Virus record (IMG/VR): IMGVR_UViG_3300032282_005514
Span: 1-23,845 of that record
Length of the DNA stretch: 23,845 bases
Direction: 5' to 3' (one strand)
From: a virus
In this document: positions 14,483 through 23,390 of the stretch, piece by piece
Position numbering within the stretch: the stretch's first letter is position 1
Layout of the letters: each line of letters begins with the position of its first letter
Notes under the pieces: generated by a model
The model's input: only the letters and a program-made list of their open reading frames with translations
The model's database searches: none
What the model was told of the DNA's origin: nothing
Program-made: the position numbers and the translations under genes

Positions 14483-15322
14483 ATGACGATAAAAACTGTA
14501 ATTAATAATACAAAAAACCTTGATATTCAAGGAGTTACGCTAACTATGACTTGTTGCAAAAGATTACATTTGTTTAAAAAAACTATCAATTCTTTCCACG
14601 AATTTTGTTTAGATAAAAATTCTATAAGTCAAATAATTATTTACGACGATAATTCTAAAATCGAAGATAGATTTGAAATGGAAAAAGTTATTGCAACTCT
14701 ATTTCCTAATACCAATGTTTGTTATAAATATTTTTCTGAAATACCTACAAAATATCGACATGCTTACATAATGCAAAATTGGTACGATGATATTCAAACA
14801 GATTTTGTTTTTCATTTAGAAGATGATAGATTAATTACTAAACCATTTTATATATTTGAGCTGGTTGATATTTTAAAAAGAGATGAAAACGTAGGCATCG
14901 TAAATATATCTCAAACAAAAAGAGATTTTCCAAAAGAATATTTAGAAAAATATAATTTAGTTATAGATTACTCTAAAAATAAAAATTATTGGGTGTGGCC
15001 TTACATAAAGAGTATGCCGTGTGCAGAAATTGTTTTTTATGATACAGTTCGCAGCCAAGAAGGTTCAATCGAATACGGATTTCCTTATTTTGAACAATTT
15101 ATTAACTACGCTGGATTTGGTTTGCAGCCTTGTGTTATGGATATGCGAAAAATAAAAACAATCGAAAAATTTAGATTAAATGACTGTTTAGAGGCTGATT
15201 TTGGTATTAGATATTCAGAAAAATATATAACAATATGTCATAATGAATCCAAATCTATACATTTAGGTTCGTCTTGGTTTCAAGAAAAATCCGCTTATGA
15301 AACAAATAATTCAAACAGATAA
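14483..15322 (+). CDS. GT-A fold (GT2-like) glycosyltransferase (279 aa)
   Basis: A first strand with VTLTMTCCKR (18-27) is followed by a helix, then IIIYDDNS (51-58, the nucleotide-binding acidic motif) and HLEDDR (111-116, the metal-binding DxD equivalent). These are the hallmarks of a GT-A glycosyltransferase of GT2-like type. The later part contains aromatic patches such as NYWVWPY that may bind the acceptor. There is no signal peptide or membrane segment. It follows the GT-B gene by 12 nt on the same strand and meets the minus-strand heptosyltransferase-like gene tail to tail with 12 nt between stops. Donor and acceptor are unknown. Confidence 0.85.
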   Translation: MTIKTVINNTKNLDIQGVTLTMTCCKRLHLFKKTINSFHEFCLDKNSISQIIIYDDNSKIEDRFEMEKVIATLFPNTNVCYKYFSEIPTKYRHAYIMQNWYDDIQTDFVFHLEDDRLITKPFYIFELVDILKRDENVGIVNISQTKRDFPKEYLEKYNLVIDYSKNKNYWVWPYIKSMPCAEIVFYDTVRSQEGSIEYGFPYFEQFINYAGFGLQPCVMDMRKIKTIEKFRLNDCLEADFGIRYSEKYITICHNESKSIHLGSSWFQEKSAYETNNSNR

Positions 15323-15341
15323 AATGCAAAAACTTTATCTG
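15316..15341. terminator. Weak inverted repeat between convergent genes
   Basis: CAGATAAA (15316-15323) is complementary to TTTATCTG (15334-15341) with a 10-nt loop. It spans the ends of both convergent genes and could act as a bidirectional terminator. It has no clear T-run on either side and the stem is AT-rich, so the call is tentative. Confidence 0.3.
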
Positions 15342-16192
15342 AAACTGGTGATATCTAAAATACATTTATCTATTTGAGATTTTACCATTTCAAAATTTAT
15401 ACTTTTTGTGCATTCAAAATCCTTATCTCTTGGACAGTACATCCAATGAGTAAGAATTCCATTTGAATTGTCTATTTTGCTATCATTTAAACATCCATGA
15501 CAAACACTTTTGTTAATCACTCGATAACAATTATTCTTAAATTCATTGTCTTCGTTTGTGCAACCAGAGATCATAACTACTTTTTTATTCAAAGCCCAAG
15601 CTAACCATGATAAACCGCTGCTCAATCCAATAAAAAAACTACAATTTTTGATTTGTTGAATTCTATAATCAATAGGATAGTTTCCTGTTTCATTTATAGC
15701 GCCATCAGGAATCTTATTCCATTTTTCTTTTAATCCATACAGTTCATCCTTGTCAATTACATAAACATCATAATTCAATTTTTTTAAATAACGAACTACT
15801 TTCTGCCAACCAACACCATTATTCCAATATTTCATTTGCGAAGTAGAATGGACACTGATGCAAACATATTTTTTCTTTTTATTAAAAGAGTACTTACTCG
15901 AAGTATTTATAAGAGGAATAAGTTCTTCGTATTCCAAACCTAATGCATCACACGCTATTTTTTGCATTGGTCCTTCTCTAAATACGAAATGAATATCTTT
16001 CACTACATCGAAATCATCTTCATAATTCAAATCAACAAAAATTACATTTGGATTATCTGAATAAAATAAAAAATACCATTTAGTCTTTACATAAACTTGT
16101 CCACCATATTTTTTTTGATAAGCGTCTCCATAAATAGAAAAAGCTATATTATCACCTAAACTGTGAGTTACAAAATTTATTAAAGTCTTCAT
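15335..16192 (-). CDS. TibC/BAHT-like heptosyltransferase paralogue, short form (285 aa)
   Basis: This is a paralogue of the gene just upstream. Shared landmarks in order are S-L-G-D-N-I-A (11-17), V-H-S-T-S-Q-M-K-Y-W-N-N (114-125), G-W-Q-K-V-V (128-133), F-F-I-G-L-S-S-G-L-S-W-L-A-W (186-199), V-V-M-I-S-G and the four-cysteine metal finger C231-x2-C234, C253-P, C261-T-K-S-I. This set is typical of the bacterial autotransporter heptosyltransferase (BAHT) family (TibC, AAH), which moves heptose from ADP-heptose to serines of repeated adhesin domains. Compared with its neighbour it lacks about the first 90 residues, the beta-rich N-terminal domain, and starts directly at the Rossmann domain. Its start overlaps the upstream stop in an ATGA junction, so it is coupled, and the frame is intact. 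It may be a reduced active enzyme or a partner subunit. Confidence 0.8.
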   Translation of the reverse strand: MKTLINFVTHSLGDNIAFSIYGDAYQKKYGGQVYVKTKWYFLFYSDNPNVIFVDLNYEDDFDVVKDIHFVFREGPMQKIACDALGLEYEELIPLINTSSKYSFNKKKKYVCISVHSTSQMKYWNNGVGWQKVVRYLKKLNYDVYVIDKDELYGLKEKWNKIPDGAINETGNYPIDYRIQQIKNCSFFIGLSSGLSWLAWALNKKVVMISGCTNEDNEFKNNCYRVINKSVCHGCLNDSKIDNSNGILTHWMYCPRDKDFECTKSINFEMVKSQIDKCILDITSFR

Positions 16193-17376
16193 TTCTTTAG
16201 ATCAGATATGCAAGCATCTATTTTTTCTTTTACCATTTCAAACGTAATCGATTTTGTGCATTCAAAAATTCTTTCATCATTTTTATGTTCTGGACACCAA
16301 AGCCAGTCACCAGCGTCAAATTCATAGTTAGTATTATTCCAACAACTGTTGCAAACTTTGTTATTATGAACTCTATATGGTGTATAAAATTCTGAATTAG
16401 GATTAGAAAAACCAGATATCAAAACAACTGGCTTTTTACAAGCCCAAGCTAACCAAGAAAGACCAGATCCTAAACCAATAAAGAAATCACAATTATAAAT
16501 ATCTTGTATTCTTTCTGATAGATTTTTATTTCCAGTTTTGTCAATACAGTTGTTTGGAATACTATTGAAATTATTTTCAATACCGAAGGTATGCTCTTTG
16601 TCGATACAAATAACTTTATAACCTAAAGAATTTAAATAATCAACGGTTTTTTGCCAACCATCTTTATTATTCCAGTATTTTGCTTGTGCAGTGCTTTGTG
16701 TAGCAATACATACTATTTTTTGATTATTAGTTATATTATTTAGTTTTAATAATTCAGGAGGATTATTACCGTAAGATAATCCCAATATTTCATTAGCCAC
16801 ATCGCTCAAAGATATAGTTCTCCAATCTTTGCGACAATTTTCATTTGCACCAAAAGGTCTGAAACAACCTATTTTATAAATAAAAATATATTTATCAGTA
16901 TTAACTTCTGAAAAATTAAAAAAATTGATATTTTTATAAAATGATTTATCAAAAATTTCATGTAATGTTGAATAATAATCTATAATACAATCATGTTTTT
17001 CTTGAAATTTTTTTATTGAATCCATCCATGCAAGAGTATCGCCTAAAGATCCTGAATCATTAATAATACAAACTTTTTTATTTTTTAAATCTAAATCTAT
17101 TTGATTACAATATGATTCAGATTTTATATTAATTCTCCAAGGTACGTAATATTTAATACCACAACTGGTCCACATTCCGTTAGTTATAACTGTCGAATGA
17201 ACAGTAGATCCATTACTTCTATCTTCAAAGCTGATATCATATTTTTCATTTAAAGAACCAAGAATCTCTACAAAAGGTCCGTTTCTAAATGAAATATTAA
17301 TAACATTTTTTTGTTTTAAAGAACGTTGTATTTTAAACGGTGTATTAGTATAATTTTTTAATAAAGCTTCTTTCAT
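16189..17376 (-). CDS. TibC/BAHT-family autotransporter-type O-heptosyltransferase homologue (395 aa)
   Basis: Length is close to the roughly 400 residues of TibC. An N-terminal beta-rich domain (1-95) with F-R-N-G-P-F-V-E-I precedes a GT-B catalytic part: I-I-N-D-S-G-S-L-G-D-T-L-A-W (104-117), A-T-Q-S-T-A-Q-A-K-Y-W-N-N (225-237), G-W-Q-K-T-V-D-Y-L, F-F-I-G-L-G-S-G-L-S-W-L-A-W (298-311) and V-V-L-I-S-G-F-S-N-P. The C-terminal end has the metal-finger cysteines C342-x2-C345-W-N, C361-P and C373-T-K-S-I. Family members are cytoplasmic enzymes that glycosylate serines in repetitive surface proteins, usually with heptose. It overlaps the upstream GT4 gene by 4 nt and the downstream paralogue by 4 nt. 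The donor sugar here is not shown by the sequence, and no ADP-heptose synthesis gene is in the window. Confidence 0.85.
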   Translation of the reverse strand: MKEALLKNYTNTPFKIQRSLKQKNVINISFRNGPFVEILGSLNEKYDISFEDRSNGSTVHSTVITNGMWTSCGIKYYVPWRINIKSESYCNQIDLDLKNKKVCIINDSGSLGDTLAWMDSIKKFQEKHDCIIDYYSTLHEIFDKSFYKNINFFNFSEVNTDKYIFIYKIGCFRPFGANENCRKDWRTISLSDVANEILGLSYGNNPPELLKLNNITNNQKIVCIATQSTAQAKYWNNKDGWQKTVDYLNSLGYKVICIDKEHTFGIENNFNSIPNNCIDKTGNKNLSERIQDIYNCDFFIGLGSGLSWLAWACKKPVVLISGFSNPNSEFYTPYRVHNNKVCNSCWNNTNYEFDAGDWLWCPEHKNDERIFECTKSITFEMVKEKIDACISDLKK

Positions 17377-18305
17377 TTTTTTTGTTTATAAATTTTTAAC
17401 ATTTTATCTACGACCTCAGACCAATCATTTTCTTTGGCAGATTCTAAAGTGATTTTCTTATAAAAATCATAATTTTCAATTGCTTGTTTTATTTTTTCTA
17501 CAATAAATCTATGATTTCTTTCTATTCTTATTAACCCTTTAAGATCATTATTTTTTTCAAATGTAGCTAAAACAATTAATCCACAAGCTTGAGCTTCTAA
17601 TAAAGTTAGATTCGGATGACCTCCTTCTAAAATTGAAGCATGGATAAATATAGTATGTTCTTGATACGTTTCTAACAATTGTTGTTCAGTTAAATCATAA
17701 CGAATTTCCAATTTGTCATATTGGACATTCATTCTATCAAAAAACTTTTGATTATTCTTGGGTCCAGCGATTGTGATCGGCATGTTCAATCTTCTTGCTG
17801 CTTCTATCGCATAAGAAAAACCTTTTCGATCTTCACTGCTGTCATGACTAAAACCGTTATTAGCCACACATAATAACTTATGCTGTTTTATATCATTTTT
17901 AGGTTTAAAAAAAGAATTATCCACACCTAAAGACAAATAACTTACATTGGGCAAATCAAAATAATCTACTAAAAATTTTGCAGATACAAATGTATGTATT
18001 GAATTTTTTGCAGCAAGATAATTTTCTTTAAAAGTATAAGAATCTTTACCATATAAATAAGCATGATGATCATTCATGCTAAAAAAATAAGGTATATTTT
18101 TTTCATGTAAAAGATTTGCTAAATTTCCTACATGAGAATGAACAACATCAAATTCATTTTGATGAATATCATCTGTATATCTTATTTCGCTAATATAATT
18201 TTTATTTAAAGAATGAGTATGATAAAACCAAATTAATTTTTCAATAGCGCCCCAACCATTAGGAGGAATTGGTAATAAACCGGGATGCGTGTGAACTATT
18301 TTCAT
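17373..18305 (-). CDS. GT4-family glycosyltransferase (310 aa)
   Basis: The sequence opens with a short beta strand and the loop H-P-G-L-L-P-I-P-P-N-G-W-G-A-I-E-K (7-23), typical of GT4 enzymes (the PPxGWGGxE loop). The donor domain shows L-G-V-D (126-129) before the interdomain hinge, D-R-K-G-F (159-163), I-T-I-A-G-P (177-182) and E-G-G-H-P-N-L-T-L-L-E-A-Q-A-C-G (227-242), the retaining GT4 signature. At 310 residues it is a compact member. Its first 47 nt lie inside the end of the 1367-aa gene, and its end overlaps the TibC-like gene by 4 nt, so all are translated from one message. The donor and acceptor are unknown. Confidence 0.9.
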   Translation of the reverse strand: MKIVHTHPGLLPIPPNGWGAIEKLIWFYHTHSLNKNYISEIRYTDDIHQNEFDVVHSHVGNLANLLHEKNIPYFFSMNDHHAYLYGKDSYTFKENYLAAKNSIHTFVSAKFLVDYFDLPNVSYLSLGVDNSFFKPKNDIKQHKLLCVANNGFSHDSSEDRKGFSYAIEAARRLNMPITIAGPKNNQKFFDRMNVQYDKLEIRYDLTEQQLLETYQEHTIFIHASILEGGHPNLTLLEAQACGLIVLATFEKNNDLKGLIRIERNHRFIVEKIKQAIENYDFYKKITLESAKENDWSEVVDKMLKIYKQKK

Positions 18306-21300
18306 TTTTAATTCTTAAAACATTATCAATATTAATTGTATCAACAATATTTATTATTTTTTGAAAATTTTCTTTGACTATTGTAACCTTAGTTGGTTTT
18401 TTATCAAACTTTATTAATTCTAAACAATAAGGATTAGATTTGTCAATGATAAAATTATATTCTTTTATGACTCCTTCTATTTCGACAGTAAACTTACATT
18501 CATTTTTTTGACCGTTACTCATGTCTATAATTGCAATACCGAAAGTATCTTCAAGCAATACATCGTTTTCATACACTCTAAAAACATTTGGTATGCATCC
18601 ATTAATAATTTTATCACTTTCTACTGGAGATAGAATACGATTCCACGAACTATTTTTTCCATAATCAGTAAAAATTAAATCACTATCTTTTATAATTATT
18701 TCATCTATTTTTGGCGAGACAATATTTGTCAACAATTCTTCTGCTGATAAAAACTTTTCATCACGAATATAATTTTGATAATCTTTTTCATTATTTATTT
18801 GAGGAAAAATAGACAACAAATAATCGATTTCAAAATACATTACATGATAAGAAGTGAAAAGATCACCATTATCATTATGTAAATAAATCAACCCTTTTTT
18901 ATCTGAATCAACCACGTTTTGCAATTCTTCAAGTATTCTATTTGTATCCTCTATCATACAATCAGCTTCAGTTTTTATTATATGAGTATAATTTAAACTC
19001 TTTAAAAATACCAAAGCTCTATAAAAATTAGATAATACTGATAATCCATGCTTTTGTTTTCCTAAAGTTGGAACATGAAAATTATGAAACTGATTAGAGT
19101 AAAACAAGATTAAAGACTTATAATTTTTATATTCATGTTTAAAAAGCCTATTTTCCTTATCATATATTAAATAATCTACATAATCGATTACTTTAGGATC
19201 AAATTTAGAATTAGTCATCAACAATATCGGCAAACCTGTTTTCTTCATATTTATTGCATAATTAATAAAATTATCAAGATTCGATTGAGTATGAAAAAAT
19301 ACATCAGCAGCTATTACAGCTTTTATAGCGTTACTCTTTCGTGAAAATATAAACTTAAGATTTCGATCAAAAAAATCTATCTTAACATTAATATCATTTA
19401 CTATATCTACTGAAGACCAATTATAATTTAACGCAACAGGATCAAGCTCACAATCATCGATAGCAAATGCTGAAAAATTTATTTTTCTTTTTTCTATTAT
19501 GATTTTATTAGTATTTGCATCATATATATCAATATATCCTTCAAAACTTGCTTGTCTAGTTTGTGTATAAAAATCAATTATATTTTTATTTCTTTTGATT
19601 TTTAAAGTTGCATGTAATATATCAGCATCATGAATTTGACCTAATTTTTTTCCTTGCTTAAAAACTTTTTTCCTTTTCTTTTGTTCACTAAGATGTGAAA
19701 AATCTGAAGTTTCATGTAATCTGTAAACTACTGTTGGAGAACCTTTTTGGTCATTATAGCCTTTGCCAAATTGAAGCATTAATAAAGGATATATCCAATA
19801 AAAATCAAATACTTCTTCGCAATCATATTTTTTTAGCAAATGCAAATTATTTTGTAATATATCATTTCTATACATAACTCCACAAGAAACATAATTACAA
19901 AAGACATTTTGTTCAAAACTTAATTCTTTTATTACTGAATACCTTAAATTACCATAATCATTATGATAAAGATAGGTTGGACTATGCAAAATGTAATCAT
20001 TGTTTTTTTCTAAAAAATCTATTTGTAATTGTAATTTATTGTCTGTTATATAATAATCATCACCATCTAAAAAAGTAATATATTTAGTTTTACATGTAGA
20101 TAAAAGATTATAAAATCTAGAAAAAACTATGCCAATATTTTTTTCTTCATTTATAATTGTTACATTTGATAAATTTTTATATTTCTGTAAGATATTGAAA
20201 GTTTTATCTGTAGATCCATCATTTGTTATTAAAATATTTACTTCAGCAATATTTTTTTGCATAAGAATTGAATCTATACATTGTTCTATATATTTTTCAT
20301 GATTATATGTTGGAATAACAACAGTAACTAATTTAGGACAAATGTTTATATTTGTAGCTAAAAAAGTACCATTAATAGAATTTATAAGTTGATCTTCTGA
20401 ACATGAATTTTCTCCAACCGCGAAATTATTTATTTTAAATCCACAACTTCTCAAATAAGAAATCAAATTTTTAGCTTTGTCATTCACATTTTCATGTATT
20501 TCAACTAATAGATTTTTTACTTTAGAATAAAAATCTTTATTCAAAGAATTCAAAATCATGTATTCGGCACCTTCAACATCAATTTTTATTAAGTCTATAG
20601 TATTTATATTTTGTGATGCACAATATTCATCTAATTTAATAGTTTCAACTTCACAACTAAGTATTTCATTCTCTGGAAGATGAGGAGTAATATGGTTTTT
20701 ATCAAAAGCGCTAATTGTTGAATTTTCAGGATGATAATAAAAAGTCAACTTACCGGAATTATCGCTTACAGCTTTATTAACAATTGTTACTTTATTATTT
20801 GAACCATAACGATGTCTTAAATTAGATAAGGCATTGGGGCTTGGTTCAAAACCATAAATTTTCTGCGCTCCATTTCGCAACATTTTTTCTATAAAAATTC
20901 CGTTATTAGCTCCGAGATCTAAAATCGTTTTAAGATTATTTAAATCAAGAGTAGGAAACTCTCTTTCTATATTTTTAAAAATAAAAAATTCTTGATAATT
21001 CCAAAATGTTCTATCAAATGGATTATGCAGTGAAAACTCTATTTTATCAGGATGTCTATTTGTATTTCTTATGAAATGTTCTTTACTAAACAAAAATTTA
21101 TAATTCAGATCGTAAAAATCTACAATAAAACCTCTAAAATCTTCTTTACTACCAAAATTAACAGATGGACCCATTGGTAAAATCCACGTATTAATATCTT
21201 TATTAAATTTGTGATTCCTTATTGAATAAAACGTAGTCAAAGAATCAATGTCCTTGAAAACCAAATGTGCGCGAACTTCTGGATTATTAATAGGATTATC

Positions 21301-22362
21301 TAAACATGAAATCCAAAATTTATCTTCTTTCATGTCAAAGTTTAATGAATAATGAGAGCTATCAATATGTTTACCAATTACTTCATCATACACAGACGTG
21401 ATCTTTTCTTTCAGCATATTAAGATTGATATCTTTATCTAATGATAAAAACATCATGTTATCATATTTATTGTACATATTACAATAAACAGGTAAGTTAT
21501 ATAAGAAAATAGGCAAATTCCAACCAATGCATTCTTTAATAACTAATGGACTAGTTTCTTTATCGTGTTCAAAACCTTTTGAAGCAAAGAAAAAGAAGTC
21601 AGCTGCATCATAAAAATTATCGACATCACTTCTTTCGCCCCAGATTTTACAGTTCGGCGGTAAATCTTTTATTGCATCTTCCCAGTAATATTTAAAATTA
21701 TCTGCTAAAGAACCAATAAAATGAAACTGCACTGGTAAATTAGTCAGTTTTCGAGCATAGTCTATTAATTCTTTCTGATTTTTACGAGCAGTAAATAATC
21801 CAATATTAATAACATGAACAAGATTAGGATCAAGGTCTAACTTTTTTAACGCTGTTAACCTATTTGATTTCTTCTTGTATGTAATAGGGAATTCTACTAC
21901 TTCCGAATCTATATTGATACTTGACATCATTTGACGTTGATATTCGCTAACAAATAAGAACTTATCAGGAAAAAATAATTTATTATCAGGATTAAAACTA
22001 CTATCATGTGATGTTTCAAATATCTTGTATGTACGATTAACATTATAAATCGCTTCTGCAACTTCGTATGTACAAAAATATTCTGGCATTTCCTCGAAAT
22101 GAATGATGTCGGGCGCAATACGCTTTATTTCATCGAGTACCTGCATTTTATTTTGACCAATAGTAATGAGTTTATTACCTAATATTCTTTGTATTTCTGA
22201 TCTTTGAACAACAAGTACTCCGCCAGTAATGTCATCATATTCAATACAATAGATTTCACATGAATCATTTAATAGTTTAATTTTTTCTAGCAGATAACGA
22301 GGTGCGCCACCAGTAGATAAATGTGGAGTAATAAATAATACTTTTAATTGTTGATTTGACAT
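18259..22362 (-). CDS. 1367-aa multi-domain glycosyltransferase-methyltransferase fusion
   Basis: At least three, probably four, catalytic domains occur in one frame. Residues 5-340: GT-B/GT4 enzyme (T-P-H-L-S-T-G-G-A-P-R near 12-22; E269-x7-E277 in KETSPLVIKE). Residues about 460-645: FkbM methyltransferase (I-L-D-L-G-A-N-N-G-I-F, 480-490; L-I-K-I-D-V-E-G-A-E, 591-600). Residues about 677-900: GT2/GT-A enzyme (V-V-I-P-T-Y-N, 681-687; N-D-G-S-T-D, 714-719; F-L-D-G-D-D, 764-769). Residues about 1015-1200: probable second GT-A domain (L-P-I-L-L-M-T-N-S; Y-L-I-Y-D-K-E-N; a DxD-like E-A-D-C at 1132-1135). Beta-rich linkers around 365-430 and 925-1010 resemble each other. There is no membrane segment. 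The ATG overlaps the preceding stop (TAATG). It could build and methylate a short glycan in one protein; the substrate is unknown. Confidence 0.85.
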   Translation of the reverse strand: MSNQQLKVLFITPHLSTGGAPRYLLEKIKLLNDSCEIYCIEYDDITGGVLVVQRSEIQRILGNKLITIGQNKMQVLDEIKRIAPDIIHFEEMPEYFCTYEVAEAIYNVNRTYKIFETSHDSSFNPDNKLFFPDKFLFVSEYQRQMMSSINIDSEVVEFPITYKKKSNRLTALKKLDLDPNLVHVINIGLFTARKNQKELIDYARKLTNLPVQFHFIGSLADNFKYYWEDAIKDLPPNCKIWGERSDVDNFYDAADFFFFASKGFEHDKETSPLVIKECIGWNLPIFLYNLPVYCNMYNKYDNMMFLSLDKDINLNMLKEKITSVYDEVIGKHIDSSHYSLNFDMKEDKFWISCLDNPINNPEVRAHLVFKDIDSLTTFYSIRNHKFNKDINTWILPMGPSVNFGSKEDFRGFIVDFYDLNYKFLFSKEHFIRNTNRHPDKIEFSLHNPFDRTFWNYQEFFIFKNIEREFPTLDLNNLKTILDLGANNGIFIEKMLRNGAQKIYGFEPSPNALSNLRHRYGSNNKVTIVNKAVSDNSGKLTFYYHPENSTISAFDKNHITPHLPENEILSCEVETIKLDEYCASQNINTIDLIKIDVEGAEYMILNSLNKDFYSKVKNLLVEIHENVNDKAKNLISYLRSCGFKINNFAVGENSCSEDQLINSINGTFLATNINICPKLVTVVIPTYNHEKYIEQCIDSILMQKNIAEVNILITNDGSTDKTFNILQKYKNLSNVTIINEEKNIGIVFSRFYNLLSTCKTKYITFLDGDDYYITDNKLQLQIDFLEKNNDYILHSPTYLYHNDYGNLRYSVIKELSFEQNVFCNYVSCGVMYRNDILQNNLHLLKKYDCEEVFDFYWIYPLLMLQFGKGYNDQKGSPTVVYRLHETSDFSHLSEQKKRKKVFKQGKKLGQIHDADILHATLKIKRNKNIIDFYTQTRQASFEGYIDIYDANTNKIIIEKRKINFSAFAIDDCELDPVALNYNWSSVDIVNDINVKIDFFDRNLKFIFSRKSNAIKAVIAADVFFHTQSNLDNFINYAINMKKTGLPILLMTNSKFDPKVIDYVDYLIYDKENRLFKHEYKNYKSLILFYSNQFHNFHVPTLGKQKHGLSVLSNFYRALVFLKSLNYTHIIKTEADCMIEDTNRILEELQNVVDSDKKGLIYLHNDNGDLFTSYHVMYFEIDYLLSIFPQINNEKDYQNYIRDEKFLSAEELLTNIVSPKIDEIIIKDSDLIFTDYGKNSSWNRILSPVESDKIINGCIPNVFRVYENDVLLEDTFGIAIIDMSNGQKNECKFTVEIEGVIKEYNFIIDKSNPYCLELIKFDKKPTKVTIVKENFQKIINIVDTINIDNVLRIKNENSSHASRFITNSS

Positions 22363-22682
22363 TATAGATTAGCTTCCTTTTTGATAAATTGTTTAATCAT
22401 TGTAGTAAAAAACTTCTCAAATCCAAGTTTTTTTATACATTCGCTGATTTTTTTTGATGCAACCATTTTACCCACGATCTCACCTTCTATATAATCATAG
22501 TCTTCATTACCACAATCACAGAAAATTTCCGGGTTTTCTACTTCCATAACAAGAACTTCAATGCTTGTTATATCTTCTTTAAAATCTGAGAAGTTGATTT
22601 TTGTTTTATAAACACCTTCTTCATCCGGTATTGCCGCCATTTTAGTACCGCGACCATCTTTATATATCAGCACATAATTCAT
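22362..22682 (-). CDS. Unknown small acidic protein (106 aa)
   Basis: I do not recognise a family. The protein starts M-N-Y-V-L-I-Y-K-D-G-R-G and is acidic in the middle (many D and E at 25-70), with a C-D-C-G segment (55-58) that is too small for a zinc site by itself. It ends with a basic helix. There is no signal or membrane segment. Its start overlaps the HNH gene by 23 nt and its stop shares a base with the start of the 1367-aa gene (TAATG), so it is tightly coupled to the glycosylation operon. It could be a small accessory protein or be unrelated to glycosylation. Confidence 0.65.
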   Translation of the reverse strand: MNYVLIYKDGRGTKMAAIPDEEGVYKTKINFSDFKEDITSIEVLVMEVENPEIFCDCGNEDYDYIEGEIVGKMVASKKISECIKKLGFEKFFTTMIKQFIKKEANL

Positions 22683-23382
22683 TACTTATAATATCTATTT
22701 TTATATCATTTTCTTGTAAATAATTAGGTTTGGCGAATTCTATTTTTTGTTCACTGATTTCATATTCGTCGTTATATAATGTTTGTTGAATAACGGTAGA
22801 TTTATTATTCCTAATCAAAAAATCTTCAGGTGAAACATAATATTTTTTTAATTTTTCACGACCGCATTTATTATTAAAAGTCTTTATTGAATGACAATTG
22901 GCACACATAATAACGCATTTGCTAATTTCTTCCATTGTTTTTTGAAAGATCGCGGGTCTCTTTTTATTGCTCGCTAATCTATAAGGATGAACTAAGTCAC
23001 TAACATCGGCTGATTTTTTATCTGGTTCTACATGATCAAATAGTAATGCTTGTATGTTTTCTTTATATCCACATATACAACAACAACCTGCTCTTTTAAT
23101 ATCGTTAACAACTTTTGTTAAATGTAAAGCTTCTGGAGTATTAGCTTTTTCAATTCGTTTCTGATTCTTATATTCTATATGTGGTATAAATAAAGAATGA
23201 TGGATAAAATAATTAAATTTAAATTTTTTTGTTTTAACACTAGTACAACAATACTTTTCAAAAACATCACCGATTTGTACCAAAACTATTTCACCAGATG
23301 ACCATTTTTTTGGCTCGCCATCTTCATCTAATACGTTTTTAAGTTTAGTTGATTTGATGTATTCAGGAACGTGGGCGGCCAT
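22660..23382 (-). CDS. HNH endonuclease, free-standing (240 aa)
   Basis: The zinc-knuckle HNH core is clear: C101-x2-C104 before the first strand, D116-H117 in F-D-H-V-E-P-D-K-K, and C160-x2-C163-H164 in I-M-C-A-N-C-H-S-I-K-T. The preceding 95 residues, basic and aromatic (K-K-F-K-F-N-Y-F), probably recognise DNA. Free-standing HNH proteins of this type are common homing or nicking endonucleases in large phages. It is the first gene of the glycosylation operon, behind a sigma-70-like promoter. The start ATG 23380-23382 is only about 8 nt from the -10 box, so the message may be almost leaderless. A packaging-type HNH is less likely because the head genes lie far away. Confidence 0.85.
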   Translation of the reverse strand: MAAHVPEYIKSTKLKNVLDEDGEPKKWSSGEIVLVQIGDVFEKYCCTSVKTKKFKFNYFIHHSLFIPHIEYKNQKRIEKANTPEALHLTKVVNDIKRAGCCCICGYKENIQALLFDHVEPDKKSADVSDLVHPYRLASNKKRPAIFQKTMEEISKCVIMCANCHSIKTFNNKCGREKLKKYYVSPEDFLIRNNKSTVIQQTLYNDEYEISEQKIEFAKPNYLQENDIKIDIISNELCADI

Positions 23383-23390
23383 TTGTGTGT

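Noticed and set aside
19695-19877. Plus-strand frame inside the 1367-aa gene
   Set aside because: It is an antisense shadow with no promoter or recognisable product.
21927-22118. Minus-strand frame inside the 1367-aa gene
   Set aside because: It is an alternative frame of a clearly coding GT4 domain.
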